A stretch of DNA of 64,000 bases, taken from positions 324,625 through 388,624 of the forward strand of contig NZ_JBNAGA010000003.1 in NCBI RefSeq assembly GCF_049800955.1. The letters are read 5' to 3'. Under the pieces are notes generated by a model. It was not told the origin of the DNA, searched no databases, and saw only the letters and a program-made list of their open reading frames with translations. Source of the stretch: JAKVBH01 sp049800955 (GTDB lineage Bacteria; Pseudomonadota; Alphaproteobacteria; Rhodobacterales; Rhodobacteraceae). Shown here piece after piece: positions 16,379-24,909 of the stretch. Positions within the stretch are counted from its first letter, which is position 1. Each line of letters opens with the position of its first letter. A program made the position numbers and the translations under genes.

Positions 16379-17344
16379 ATGCTGAAGGTATCGAGCGATG
16401 TGTTTGCGCTGGCAGAGGTCTTTACGATTTCGCGCGGTTCCCGGACGGAGGCGCGCGTTCTGACGGTCAAGGTCACGCGGGGGGGTGTCACAGGCTGGGG
16501 CGAATGCGTGCCTTATGCGCGCTATGGCGAGACACTGGAGAGTGTCTCAGACCAGATCACTGCGCTGCCTTCAGATATTACACGTGCTGATCTGCAGGCC
16601 GGGCTTCCCGCTGGCGCCGCGCGCAATGCGGTGGATTGTGCGCTTTGGGATCTTGAGGCGAAAACGGCGGGCCAGCGTGTCTGGCAATTGGCAGGGCTGC
16701 CTGAGCCCGGGCCCACCATCACCGCCTACACGCTGTCTCTCGACACGCCGGACAAGATGCGCGCGCAAGCGGCCAAACATGCGCACCGACCGTTGCTTAA
16801 AACCAAGCTGGGCGGCGGGGAAGAGGATGTGGCGCGGATAGAGGCTGTGCGCGCAGGCGCGCCACAGGCCCGGATTATTGTCGATGCAAATGAAGGCTGG
16901 TCGGCGGACCTCTATCAGACGCTTGCGCCAGTGTTGTTGCGTCTTGGCGTGGAAATGGTTGAGCAGCCTTTGCCCGCAGGCGCAGATGAGGCCCTGGCTG
17001 AAGTGGAGCGGGTGTTGCCGGTTTGTGCGGACGAAAGTTGTCACGACCGGGCGTCGCTGGCAGGTCTTGCCGGCAAATACGACATGGTCAACATCAAGCT
17101 CGACAAGACCGGGGGACTGACCGAAGCCCTCGCGCTCCGGCGGGATGCGATGGCGGCTGGTTTTGATGTCATGGTCGGATGCATGGTGGGCTCGTCGCTC
17201 GCCATGGCGCCCGCCACCCTGTTGGCCCAAGGTGCGGCGGTAGTAGACCTTGACGGGCCGCTTCTTCTGGCCGAAGACCGCGCAGAGCCGTTGATTTTTG
17301 ACAGCGCGGGCGTTCATCCGCCCAAGCCTGGATTGTGGGGATAA
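16379..17344 (+). CDS. dgcA: Enolase-superfamily epimerase (DgcA; dipeptide epimerase-like)
   Basis: A 321-residue member of the muconate-lactonizing/dipeptide epimerase branch. The two catalytic lysines are in LKTKLGGG and in NIKLDKTGG; the Mg2+ ligands are in IVDANEGW, MVEQPLP and CADESC. The late DLDGPLLL block (D-x-D) is typical of L-Ala-D/L-Glu epimerases. Next to dgcN, it is best read as DgcA, proposed to racemise N-acetyl-D-glutamate to the L form; classical L-Ala-D/L-Glu epimerase in peptidoglycan recycling is the alternative. It is co-oriented with dgcN and, four bases later, with a D-amino-acid transaminase. Confidence 0.87.
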   Translation: MLKVSSDVFALAEVFTISRGSRTEARVLTVKVTRGGVTGWGECVPYARYGETLESVSDQITALPSDITRADLQAGLPAGAARNAVDCALWDLEAKTAGQRVWQLAGLPEPGPTITAYTLSLDTPDKMRAQAAKHAHRPLLKTKLGGGEEDVARIEAVRAGAPQARIIVDANEGWSADLYQTLAPVLLRLGVEMVEQPLPAGADEALAEVERVLPVCADESCHDRASLAGLAGKYDMVNIKLDKTGGLTEALALRRDAMAAGFDVMVGCMVGSSLAMAPATLLAQGAAVVDLDGPLLLAEDRAEPLIFDSAGVHPPKPGLWG

Positions 17345-17348
17345 ACAC

Positions 17349-18212
17349 ATGAGCCGTATCGTCTATGTGAATGGTGAATATCTGCCTGAAGAAGAGGCCA
17401 AGGTCTCGATCTTTGACCGTGGGTTCCTGATGGCGGACGGCGTGTATGAGGTAACTTCTGTTCTTGGCGGCAAGTTGATCGATTTTGACGGCCATGCCGT
17501 GCGTCTCGAACGCTCGCTCAAGGAGCTTGATATGGCCAGTCCGGTGAGCAAGGAGGAGCTCCTTGCGATCCATCGGCAGTTGGTATCGGAAAACGATGTG
17601 GAGGAAGGCCTTGTCTATCTCCAGATCACGCGCGGCGCGCCCAGTGACCGGGATTTCGCCTTCCCGAACCCCGACGAGACACCTTCTACCATCGTGCTTT
17701 TCACGCAAAACAAGCCCGGCCTCGCAAAAAGCCCTGCGGCGCAGAAGGGTATGAAGGTTATCACTATCGATGACGAGCGCTGGGGGCGGCGCGACATCAA
17801 GACGGTGCAGCTGCTCTATCCCTCCATGGGCAAGATGATGGCCAAGGCCGCGGGTGTCGATGATGCCTGGATGGTGCAGGACGGCTTCATCACGGAAGGA
17901 ACATCCAACAACGCCTATATCGTGAAGGGCAACACGATCATCACACGCGCGCTCAGCAATGATATCCTGCACGGGATCACACGCGCCGCCGTCCTGCGGT
18001 TTGCCGCAGAAGCGCAGATGCAGGTCGAGGAGCGCAATTTCACGGTCGAGGAAGCAAAAGAGGCGGATGAAGCGTTCATCACTTCGGCGTCAACCTTTGT
18101 CATGCCTGTTGTGGAGATTGACGGCGCAACGCTGGGCACTGGTGCGCCCGGCTCCGTTGCGCCGCGTCTGCGCGAGATTTATCTTGAAGAGAGCATGAAA
18201 GCGGCCGTCTGA
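17349..18212 (+). CDS. D-amino-acid aminotransferase (fold type IV PLP enzyme)
   Basis: A 287-residue fold-type IV aminotransferase of the D-alanine/branched-chain family. Residues include SIFDRGFLMADGVYEV at the active-site entrance, the PLP lysine in RRDIKTVQLL and the PLP-N1-binding Glu in ITEGTSNNAYI. It would interconvert D-alanine, D-glutamate and their keto acids. It starts at an ATG four bases after dgcA, so dgcN, dgcA and this gene form one operon. Together they could take D-amino acids from peptidoglycan or seawater into central metabolism. Confidence 0.9.
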   Translation: MSRIVYVNGEYLPEEEAKVSIFDRGFLMADGVYEVTSVLGGKLIDFDGHAVRLERSLKELDMASPVSKEELLAIHRQLVSENDVEEGLVYLQITRGAPSDRDFAFPNPDETPSTIVLFTQNKPGLAKSPAAQKGMKVITIDDERWGRRDIKTVQLLYPSMGKMMAKAAGVDDAWMVQDGFITEGTSNNAYIVKGNTIITRALSNDILHGITRAAVLRFAAEAQMQVEERNFTVEEAKEADEAFITSASTFVMPVVEIDGATLGTGAPGSVAPRLREIYLEESMKAAV

Positions 18213-18239
18213 TCCGCTCTCCTTCTCACAAGGTGGATT

Positions 18240-18259
18240 GGAGGGCTTATTTGCCCTCC
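18240..18259. terminator. Possible hairpin terminator between convergent genes
   Basis: GGAGGGC and GCCCTCC pair around the loop TTATTT, just after the aminotransferase gene and overlapping the last codons of the convergent DUF1244 gene. The stem is 7 bp without a clear T run on either strand, so it is a weak call. Confidence 0.4.
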
Positions 18260-18567
18260 GACCCGACATTTTCCTCAAAGGCAACTTTAAAGGCGGCCTG
18301 TTGTTCGGGCGTGGCCTCGGTTTGATATTTGGATTTCCACTCGTCCATGCTCATGCCGTAGTAGAGTTCGCGCGCTTCCATTTTGCCCATGTCGATGCCG
18401 CGCGCATTGGCGGCTTCCTGATACCAGCGCGACAGGCAGTTGCGGCAAAAGCCTGCGAGGTTCATCATATCGATGTTCTGCACATCCGTGCGGTCTTCCA
18501 TCAGATGTTTGCGCAAGCGGCGGAAAGCGGCGGCTTCAAGCTCGATTTGTGTCTGTTCATCCATCAT
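18247..18567 (-). CDS. DUF1244 domain protein
   Basis: A 106-residue helical protein. The central block MMNLAGFCRNCLSRWYQEAA, with two cysteines in FCRNCLS, is the hallmark of DUF1244, a family widespread in proteobacteria and without an established function. A further conserved stretch YYGMSMDEWKSKYQ follows. It is 15 bases downstream of, and co-directional with, the N-formylglutamate amidohydrolase gene, so the two are probably co-transcribed. Confidence 0.9.
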   Translation of the reverse strand: MMDEQTQIELEAAAFRRLRKHLMEDRTDVQNIDMMNLAGFCRNCLSRWYQEAANARGIDMGKMEARELYYGMSMDEWKSKYQTEATPEQQAAFKVAFEENVGSEGK

Positions 18568-18582
18568 GTGTCTCCCTTTGGC

Positions 18583-19323
18583 TCAGATATTGGTGCGTTC
18601 GAGCGCCCGTGCAAGCATGGGGGCGATCCTGTCGGCCCAGGCGATTTGCGTGGCAGGCTCGGCAATCAGATCATTGCGCAGCTCGATCAGGATATTCGGA
18701 CGGCCTTCCTCCAATGCGTGCCGGGCAATCGCATCGCCGGGTAGATGGCCTGAGTAGGGAGCGTTGTCGCCCACGACCAGATCCGCCTCGGCCTGCATGA
18801 TCTTCAGTAAAGGCTGCGCCAGACGCGCGTCATGGGCATAGAGCAGGCCGATATGCCAGGGCCGCGGCGGGCGCGATTGCAGCTGGGGCGTGAAGGAGTG
18901 CACCGAGCAGATAACCGTATCGGGCCGCCGCGCGGCAAGCCGGGCCAGCGCTGCGTGGTAGGGCCTGTGATGGGCGTTGAGGCGACGTTCGATCTCGGCG
19001 GCATCGGCATGGCGATTGGCGGGAATGATCGTGCCGTCATACAGCTTCATCAGAAGGGTCGGATCATCTTCACCGCGATTGGGATCAATCACGAGACGGG
19101 AAAAGTTGCTGAAGATCGCAGGTGCGCCCAGAGCCTCTGCGAGGCGCGAGGCCACGCCCGCGGCACCCACGTCATAGGCAATGTGGCGGCGCATGTCGTC
19201 AGGGGCCAGACCGAGATCGCCACCGTTCACATCGGGAGGTATGCGATTGGTCGCGTGATCGCATGTCACGAGCCAGCGGCCGGGGCGCGTCTCGCCTTCA
19301 ATCCAAAACGGGTGGTCTTTCAT
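18583..19323 (-). CDS. N-formylglutamate amidohydrolase-family protein
   Basis: A 246-residue zinc-hydrolase-type protein of the N-formylglutamate amidohydrolase family, which releases formate and L-glutamate from N-formylglutamate in histidine degradation. Family blocks visible are TCDHATNRIPPDV, YDVGAAGVASRLAE, SNFSRLVIDPNRGEDD and ICSVHSFTP. The protein may act on other N-acylated amino acids, because no histidine-utilisation gene is nearby. The neighbouring dgcN-dgcA system also concerns N-acylated glutamate, a tempting but unproven link. Confidence 0.87.
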   Translation of the reverse strand: MKDHPFWIEGETRPGRWLVTCDHATNRIPPDVNGGDLGLAPDDMRRHIAYDVGAAGVASRLAEALGAPAIFSNFSRLVIDPNRGEDDPTLLMKLYDGTIIPANRHADAAEIERRLNAHHRPYHAALARLAARRPDTVICSVHSFTPQLQSRPPRPWHIGLLYAHDARLAQPLLKIMQAEADLVVGDNAPYSGHLPGDAIARHALEEGRPNILIELRNDLIAEPATQIAWADRIAPMLARALERTNI

Positions 19324-19469
19324 GAGTGTCCTGTGTCACAATCTCACGGATATCTAGCGCCAAACCCCGTTGCGGGCGAGAGCGGAATGGGACATAAGCC
19401 AGGGAAAATCTGTTAGCGTTAACATTGTTCGATTCACGCGACAGCCGGACCCGGACGCAAGAGGGACTT

Positions 19470-20915
19470 ATGCAAAGACAACGCAATGTAAAAATCGTGG
19501 CCACGCTTGGCCCGTCGTCATCGACGTACGAGACAATCCGCGCGCTGCATGAGGCCGGGGCGGATGTGTTCCGCCTCAATATGAGCCATGGCAGCCATGA
19601 CGAGATTGCGGAGCGGCACAAGATCATCCGGCAGGTCGAGAAAGACCTCGACAGCCCCATTGCGATTCTGGCCGACCTTCAGGGGCCCAAACTGCGGGTG
19701 GGCGCATTTGCCGAAGGTCCGCAAGAGCTCGAGGAGGGCGCGCAGTTCCGTCTCGATCTGGATGAGGCGCCGGGCGACATCACCCGTGTTCAACTGCCGC
19801 ACCGCGAGATTTTCGCGGCATTGGAGCCCGGTGCGACGCTTCTTGTGAATGATGGGAAAATCCGGCTCAAGGTCGAGGACTGCGGGGCTGATTTTGCGGA
19901 TTGCATCGTGGTCACGGGCGGTACGATTTCTGATCGCAAGGGTGTGAATGTTCCAGACGTTGTTCTGCCCCTTGCGGCGCTGTCCGAGAAGGATCGCAAC
20001 GATCTGGAGTTTGTCTGTCAGCTGGGCGTGGATTGGCTGGCCTTGTCTTTCGTCCAACGCGCCAAGGACGTCTACGATGCGCGCCAGCTGGCTGACGGTC
20101 GCGCGGCGATCCTGTCGAAAATCGAGAAACCTGCGGCGGTCAAGGCTTTTGAGGAAATTCTCGATGCCTCGGATGGCATCATGGTCGCGCGTGGCGATCT
20201 TGGTGTTGAGCTGCCGGTGCAGAATGTCCCGCCAATTCAGAAGCGATTGGTGCGCAAATGCCGTGCGGCGGCCAAACCTGTGATCGTGGCGACACAGATG
20301 CTCGAGAGCATGATCGAGAGCCCGATGCCCACCCGGGCAGAGGTCTCCGATGTTGCGACGGCCATCTATGAAGGCACGGATGCCATTATGCTGAGCGCGG
20401 AATCAGCAGCCGGGGATTACCCGATTGAGGCCGTCACGACGATGGACAATGTGGCCCGGGAAGTGGAATCAGATCCAACCTACCGTGAGATCATCGAAGC
20501 CAGCCGGACGGCGCATCGTGCCTCTGTCGCGGACGGGATTGTCGCGGCGGCGCGTGAGATCGCGGAAACCACTGATATTGTTGCGATTTGTTGCTTCACT
20601 CAGAGCGGGACAACCGCCAGCCTCGTGGCGCGTGAGCGTCCTCGGGTGCCGATTGTGGCCATGACGAGCCAGCGCGGGACGGCCCGTCGTCTGGCGCTCT
20701 TGTGGGGCACAAATACCTTCATGACACCCGAGCTTGAGCGCTTTAAGCAAGCCGTGGTCAACGCGGCACGTGCGGCGCGCTCGATCGGTCTTGCGCGGGA
20801 GCAGGATCAGATCGTCGTCACGGCGGGTGTGCCCTTTAATGTGCCGGGTTCGACCAACATCCTGCGTGTGGCGCCCTGTGATGAACGTTTGATTTACAAT
20901 ACTGACCCAGAGTAA
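19470..20915 (+). CDS. pyk: Pyruvate kinase
   Basis: A 481-residue pyruvate kinase converting phosphoenolpyruvate and ADP to pyruvate and ATP. The start MQRQRNVKIVATLGPSS is canonical; ADLQGPKLRVG, the catalytic Lys in ILSKIEKPAA, the Mg2+ site in MVARGDLGVELP, ATQMLESM and the C-terminal domain with TQSGTTASL are all intact. Starting at 19470 removes 15 non-family residues of the open frame. A small membrane protein gene follows after 33 bases. Confidence 0.97.
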   Translation: MQRQRNVKIVATLGPSSSTYETIRALHEAGADVFRLNMSHGSHDEIAERHKIIRQVEKDLDSPIAILADLQGPKLRVGAFAEGPQELEEGAQFRLDLDEAPGDITRVQLPHREIFAALEPGATLLVNDGKIRLKVEDCGADFADCIVVTGGTISDRKGVNVPDVVLPLAALSEKDRNDLEFVCQLGVDWLALSFVQRAKDVYDARQLADGRAAILSKIEKPAAVKAFEEILDASDGIMVARGDLGVELPVQNVPPIQKRLVRKCRAAAKPVIVATQMLESMIESPMPTRAEVSDVATAIYEGTDAIMLSAESAAGDYPIEAVTTMDNVAREVESDPTYREIIEASRTAHRASVADGIVAAAREIAETTDIVAICCFTQSGTTASLVARERPRVPIVAMTSQRGTARRLALLWGTNTFMTPELERFKQAVVNAARAARSIGLAREQDQIVVTAGVPFNVPGSTNILRVAPCDERLIYNTDPE

Positions 20916-20948
20916 GCTGCACCCCACATATTGTGAGGGTTTTTGGGT

Positions 20949-21173
20949 ATGGATACAGATTTAGCGCTGATTATCGGGATTTGCGTCTGCGCATTGGCCG
21001 TGCCGGGTGTCATTTCCGCCATCACCGAGAGTCGCGCGCCGCGCGCCGCAGCGATCGCCTTTCTGGTGGGCGGCGGGTTGGTGCTCTTCGCCGTGACGCA
21101 GCACCCGGGAGGCTACAGCCTGTCCGAGTTGCCAGATGTGTTTTTCGAAGTCGTCGCGCGCTATATCCGATAG
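20949..21173 (+). CDS. Small two-helix membrane protein
   Basis: A 74-residue hypothetical protein: MDTDLALIIGICVCALAVPG begins a first transmembrane helix (about 4-26), and a second spans about 33-51 (AAAIAFLVGGGLVLFAVT), with an amphipathic end. It follows pyruvate kinase closely and in the same direction. I recognise it only as a type of short protein found at this position in Rhodobacterales; no function can be given. Confidence 0.7.
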   Translation: MDTDLALIIGICVCALAVPGVISAITESRAPRAAAIAFLVGGGLVLFAVTQHPGGYSLSELPDVFFEVVARYIR

Positions 21174-21186
21174 TCGGTTCAACCGG

Positions 21187-21203
21187 AGCGCGGGCGCGCT
21201 TTT
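21187..21203 (+). terminator. Likely terminator after the pyruvate kinase unit
   Basis: AGCGCG and CGCGCT pair around GG, followed by TTT, 14 bases after the stop of the small membrane protein gene. The stem is short but entirely GC-rich apart from its base pair at the foot. Confidence 0.45.
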
Positions 21204-21222
21204 GCCCTTGGCAAGAGCCCCG

Positions 21223-21265
21223 CTTCGGTCTAGAGAGCAGCCTCTATCTCGCGCGTGGGCCGAAG
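21223..21265 (+). promoter_or_regulatory. Structured leader of rpmI-rplT
   Basis: Nested inverted repeats occur 45-87 bases upstream of rpmI: CTTCGG (21223-21228) with CCGAAG (21260-21265), enclosing TAGAG (21231-21235) with CTCTA (21242-21246). Leaders of rpmI-rplT operons in other bacteria bind L20 for feedback control, and this may be such a site, though the sequence does not match a known L20 leader that I can recall. Confidence 0.35.
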
Positions 21266-21309
21266 TGGCATGCCTGCGCGCGTTTCACGTCTGACGATAG
21301 GAGACCGAA

Positions 21310-21510
21310 ATGCCCAAGATGAAGACAAAGTCGAGCTGCAAAAAGCGGTTCAAAGTGTCGGCGACCGGTAAGGTTCGCGGCGGCCAGGCGGGCAAACGCC
21401 ACGGCATGATCAAACGCACCAACAAATTTCTCCGCAACGCCCGTGGCACAACCACGTTGAGCGAACCGGATGCAAAGATCATCAAGGGCATGATGCCCTA
21501 CGCGCGCTGA
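21310..21510 (+). CDS. rpmI: 50S ribosomal protein L35
   Basis: A 66-residue, strongly basic ribosomal protein. MPKMKTKSSCKKRFKVSATG and the internal AGKRHGMIKRTNKFLR match L35. GATAGGAGA ribosome binding site. Twelve bases separate it from rplT, the usual partner; infC, often placed before rpmI, is absent here. Confidence 0.98.
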   Translation: MPKMKTKSSCKKRFKVSATGKVRGGQAGKRHGMIKRTNKFLRNARGTTTLSEPDAKIIKGMMPYAR

Positions 21511-21522
21511 GGAGACTGAGAT

Positions 21523-21888
21523 ATGAGCCGAGTAAAAGGTGGAACCGTCACCCACGCCCGTCACAAGAAGGTTATCAAGGCAGCCAAAGGTTATTATGGC
21601 CGCCGCAAGAACACTTTCAAGGTCGCCAAGCAGGCAGTCGATAAAGCCAATCAATACGCGACACGTGACCGCAAGGCGCGCAAGCGTACATTCCGTGCAT
21701 TGTGGATCCAGCGGATCAACGCGGCTGTGCGTGCCCATGACGAAGCGCTGACATACAGCCGCTTCATCAACGGCCTGACGCTGGCGGGGATCGAAGTGGA
21801 TCGCAAAGTCCTCGCGGATCTCGCGGTGCATGAGCCCGAAGCGTTTGGTGCGATTGTGGAACAAGCCAAAGGGGCCCTCGCGGCGTAA
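21523..21888 (+). CDS. rplT: 50S ribosomal protein L20
   Basis: A 121-residue ribosomal protein that binds 23S rRNA early in assembly and in some bacteria represses its own operon. MSRVKGGTVTHARHKKVIKA, YYGRRKNTFKVAKQAV and LWIQRINAAVR are canonical. It is followed by a strong terminator. Confidence 0.98.
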   Translation: MSRVKGGTVTHARHKKVIKAAKGYYGRRKNTFKVAKQAVDKANQYATRDRKARKRTFRALWIQRINAAVRAHDEALTYSRFINGLTLAGIEVDRKVLADLAVHEPEAFGAIVEQAKGALAA

Positions 21889-21912
21889 ACGCGACGGAAC
21901 CTGACAGTTAAG

Positions 21913-21950
21913 AAGCCGCGGAGACGTCTCCGCGGCTTTTTTGTTTTTTG
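21913..21950 (+). terminator. Rho-independent terminator of rpmI-rplT
   Basis: A perfect 26-base palindrome (21913-21938, AAGCCGCGGAGAC and its complement) immediately followed by TTTTGTTTTTTG. This is a textbook intrinsic terminator 25 bases after the rplT stop. Confidence 0.93.
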
Positions 21951-22241
21951 CGCGCTGACCGGGATCAAATGCTGTTTTGCCCGAAAACAATGCACCCCGC
22001 GTCGGGTGATGCTGGATTTATCCCCAAATATTTTACGCCTGATCTCGCAATAAAGTGACGTAGCGGCACGAATCGGCTTACTACTAGCACTAGTGGTCTT
22101 GGTGACGTGTGTGACAGCATTTAGGTACTTGCACTATTTCTGGTGGAGAACCGGGAAGGTCTTCCTGTAGTCTCGCATTGCGACGAACAGGACCCAATCG
22201 CGGGGTCTTTCCCCGCCGGAAAGTCAATTGGGGGAACGATT
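21951..22241. other. Intergenic region before the OmpA-family gene
   Basis: No gene is supported here. It contains the 8-base palindrome CACTAGTG and presumably the promoter of the OmpA-family gene, but I see no convincing -35/-10 pair. A reading frame continuous with the OmpA-family gene extends back to 22143 without family similarity. Confidence 0.5.
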
Positions 22242-23159
22242 GTGCAGAAAAGCAGTTTTGACAAACGAATGATACAGGCCGCAGAGCAGGATGCGTTGGT
22301 CAATGGCGGACCAAGGGGCTCAGCAGGGATCATGTGGGGCGTTGCAGGGGTCGTCGCCGGCATGGGAATGGTTGGCGCGATGTTCGCTCTGGGCGCTTTT
22401 GGCGGTGCAGACACGGCTGGCGGGCCGCCCAAAGCGGCCGTTGTCCAGGCAAGTGCACCCGCTGTGACCAATGCGCAGGCAACGTCGGTGGCGACTGAGC
22501 GCCTCGGCTCCAGTATGCGCGAAGGCACGCGGCTGACAGCGAAAAACGAAGAACGGCCCAACGCAGCAGCCCGTTTGGCGGCCTTGACCGCCCAGGGGAA
22601 CTCCGCCGCGGCCGACGATCTGGCTGCGCTTCAGGCTGAGGCGGAAGCGGCAAAAGCGGCGGCCCGTCGCGTTGAGTCGCTTTTGAGTTCCACACAATCC
22701 GAGATTATGGCGCTCCGAGCCTTGGTCCAAAGGGAACAGCTGTCGCCAAATCCGGTAGCGGCCACCGCGCCGGAGGGGCAGGCACTTGTCGAAGTCCGCG
22801 AATGCGTTGAAGAATTGCGCGGCATGGCGCCGTCTCTCGTCGTCTTTTTTGGATCGGGCTCAGCGGCCCTGTCGGATCGGGGCGAATTGAACGTGCGTCT
22901 GTTTGGTGCCGCGCTTCAGGAATGTCCCGGCGTCAAAGTGCATGTCACGGGCCACTCGGACGCACAGGGGGATGACCTCGTCAATCTCAACCTGAGCTGG
23001 CAACGCGCGGACAACGTTGTCGCGGCGTTGAGCGGCCTGGGCGTGGATACCACCTATGTGGATGCCGTGGGTTTCGGAGCGCGCGTACCATATGCGCAAG
23101 GCGATGCGGATGAGGAGCGTGACCGGCGCGTGGAATTTCACGTCCTGAGTGATGGCTAG
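22242..23159 (+). CDS. OmpA-family peptidoglycan-binding protein with N-terminal membrane anchor
   Basis: A 305-residue protein starting at a GTG preceded by GGGGGAA. It has a short cytoplasmic segment, one transmembrane helix (about residues 29-55, rich in Gly/Met/Val), an Ala-rich helical and probably coiled-coil stalk (about 100-195), and a C-terminal OmpA domain (about 200-305). The peptidoglycan-binding residues are present: the Asp in VHVTGHSDAQGDD and the Arg in NLNLSWQRADNVV. It therefore resembles an inner-membrane-anchored wall-binding protein rather than a beta-barrel OmpA. Motor-associated proteins such as MotB share this layout, but the plug motif is not evident. Confidence 0.8.
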   Translation: MQKSSFDKRMIQAAEQDALVNGGPRGSAGIMWGVAGVVAGMGMVGAMFALGAFGGADTAGGPPKAAVVQASAPAVTNAQATSVATERLGSSMREGTRLTAKNEERPNAAARLAALTAQGNSAAADDLAALQAEAEAAKAAARRVESLLSSTQSEIMALRALVQREQLSPNPVAATAPEGQALVEVRECVEELRGMAPSLVVFFGSGSAALSDRGELNVRLFGAALQECPGVKVHVTGHSDAQGDDLVNLNLSWQRADNVVAALSGLGVDTTYVDAVGFGARVPYAQGDADEERDRRVEFHVLSDG

Positions 23160-23236
23160 GCGTACGACCCCGTACCAGATCCATCAGATGTGCAGGCCGC
23201 GGGTGCTGGATGCAGCCACGGCCTGCGCTTTTTTGA

Positions 23237-24739
23237 TCAGGTGAAATCTGCCGAGAACATCATCTTCTCAAAACGGGCCTGCGCCAGATCCTCAGGCGCC
23301 ATCCAAAGTTGCAGCACCCCGTCACCGCCGAAATCGAGGGGCAACCCGGCATGGTCGCCGCCGATCTGGAGCAGCATCACGTTTTCGGCGTTCGCCTCTA
23401 CCGCGCCTTGAATATCGAGACCGCGGCCGAACATCTGCAAGGGCATGGCGCCGGTGCTGAAATTGCTCGTGGAGGCGGCCATGTTTTCCGCCTTACGCTC
23501 TTGATCCCACAAGACGTTTTGCCAACGCTCATCCACATCCATCGCGCTCAGCGCGACTTCGCGGCGGGCCATGGCGCGCTCTATGGCGTCGTCCAGTGCC
23601 GCACGGGCGCAATTCATGGTATTGCCCGCATGACGATCATGGCCCCGCACGATCCGGTCCAGTAGGTCATTGCGCGGCCCGACGTTGTAGCCGTCGTCAT
23701 CGGTCAGATTGTTGTTGTCCTCAACCTCTTGCAGCATGTCAGCAAAAGCCCGGAACATGGCTTCGGGCACATCCCCGTCTTTGCCCCGTGACAAGGCCAC
23801 CCATGTCTGCGCCATTTTGTCGAAAGGCAGATCACGAGCAGGCGGGGCATCGGCGTCCCATCTGGGCGGCACTTTACCTTCACGCTGACCGATAGCCTCA
23901 ACCTTCGCGCGGTCCTTCTGGGCGAAACGCTTGAAATACCACATGATCCAGCGCTGCAGTCCAGCCGCTTCCATTCTTTTGAGATGGTCGATCCGCATCT
24001 GATGCAGTTCCAGCAGAAACGCCTTGGAAAAGTCGAAGATGAAAGCCCAATCGCAATGACGATCCTCGAGGCGCCATTTGTACTTGATCATGTCAGCGGG
24101 GAGGTGCTTGATCCGGTGCGGCGTTGGATTTTGTGGCTGCTCGGACGCGCTCAGAGCTTTTGCGATGCGCGCCTCGTTATTGACGTTGTCCGCTTTCAGT
24201 TGCGATAGGTCCGTGCCGTCAACGGCCGTCATATTGATCCGCAACGGGCTGATCGGGGCTTCGGTCTCGATGGGCTGGGGGAAGGCCGTTTGCTTTGCCA
24301 GGATACGCCCGCAGTCTGACAGCCCCTCCTTGCGGAGATGGTAACTGTCCGCATCATGAAGCGATTGCAGCGTGTCAGGGGCGGGACGTTCGGGCAAGCC
24401 TGCCACGGGCAGGGGGGTATAGAGCATGCGCAGCCCGTCTTTTGGCTCGTAGAGGCCTTCGCCCGCCAGCATGCCAAAAAGAAACGCGCTCCCGTTCTGG
24501 GGCATGTGTGGCAACTCAAGGCGCCGTCCATCAATGTCGACCGCGCGCGGCATGGCGGCAAAGTCGATTTCTGCGAGAAAGTAGTAGTCTTGCCCATGGC
24601 GCCCGACGGGCCAGTCCATGCCCTCTGGAAGCCGAGGCAGGCCCCCGAAGCGGATCGGGCCTTCCAGGGCGCCTTCGTGGCGTTGATGGGGGTTTAGCAC
24701 AAGGGCTGCGTTGTTCGGTCTTTGGCTATCATCCAGCAT
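23237..24739 (-). CDS. DUF1963 (YwqG-like) family protein, enlarged
   Basis: A 500-residue protein. The N-terminal part (GPIRFGGLPRLPEGMDWPV, then YYFLAEIDFAAMP) and the C-terminal part (VMLLQIGGDHAGLPLDFGGD, then GVLQLWMAPEDLA) together match the DUF1963/YwqG fold, in which a tract of aromatic and acidic residues reads water-filled folds of unknown role. Between them is a long, charged, mostly helical insertion of about 300 residues, much longer than the usual 250-300-residue YwqG protein. The start at 24739 is chosen because residues upstream of it are low-complexity and unlike the family. Divergent from pheS. No function is known. Confidence 0.75.
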   Translation of the reverse strand: MLDDSQRPNNAALVLNPHQRHEGALEGPIRFGGLPRLPEGMDWPVGRHGQDYYFLAEIDFAAMPRAVDIDGRRLELPHMPQNGSAFLFGMLAGEGLYEPKDGLRMLYTPLPVAGLPERPAPDTLQSLHDADSYHLRKEGLSDCGRILAKQTAFPQPIETEAPISPLRINMTAVDGTDLSQLKADNVNNEARIAKALSASEQPQNPTPHRIKHLPADMIKYKWRLEDRHCDWAFIFDFSKAFLLELHQMRIDHLKRMEAAGLQRWIMWYFKRFAQKDRAKVEAIGQREGKVPPRWDADAPPARDLPFDKMAQTWVALSRGKDGDVPEAMFRAFADMLQEVEDNNNLTDDDGYNVGPRNDLLDRIVRGHDRHAGNTMNCARAALDDAIERAMARREVALSAMDVDERWQNVLWDQERKAENMAASTSNFSTGAMPLQMFGRGLDIQGAVEANAENVMLLQIGGDHAGLPLDFGGDGVLQLWMAPEDLAQARFEKMMFSADFT

Positions 24740-24909
24740 CGGGTCTCGTTTCCTCTGGTCGTGCTGCGGCAATGGGACATGTCTATGCGGCGAGATTGCG
24801 ACGAGACGGAGGTTATGTTGCGGGAGCCATGGGGCGTGGAGGTGATGCTTGTCATTTCGGGGCGGGCCGGGTAGCAGTCCTGCAACAAAAGTCATGGGGC
24901 CCATTGTCG

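Noticed and set aside
22143..22241. Upstream extension of the OmpA-family protein
   Set aside because: The GTG at 22242 has a clear ribosome binding site and places the membrane helix near the N-terminus; the extra 33 residues look non-coding.
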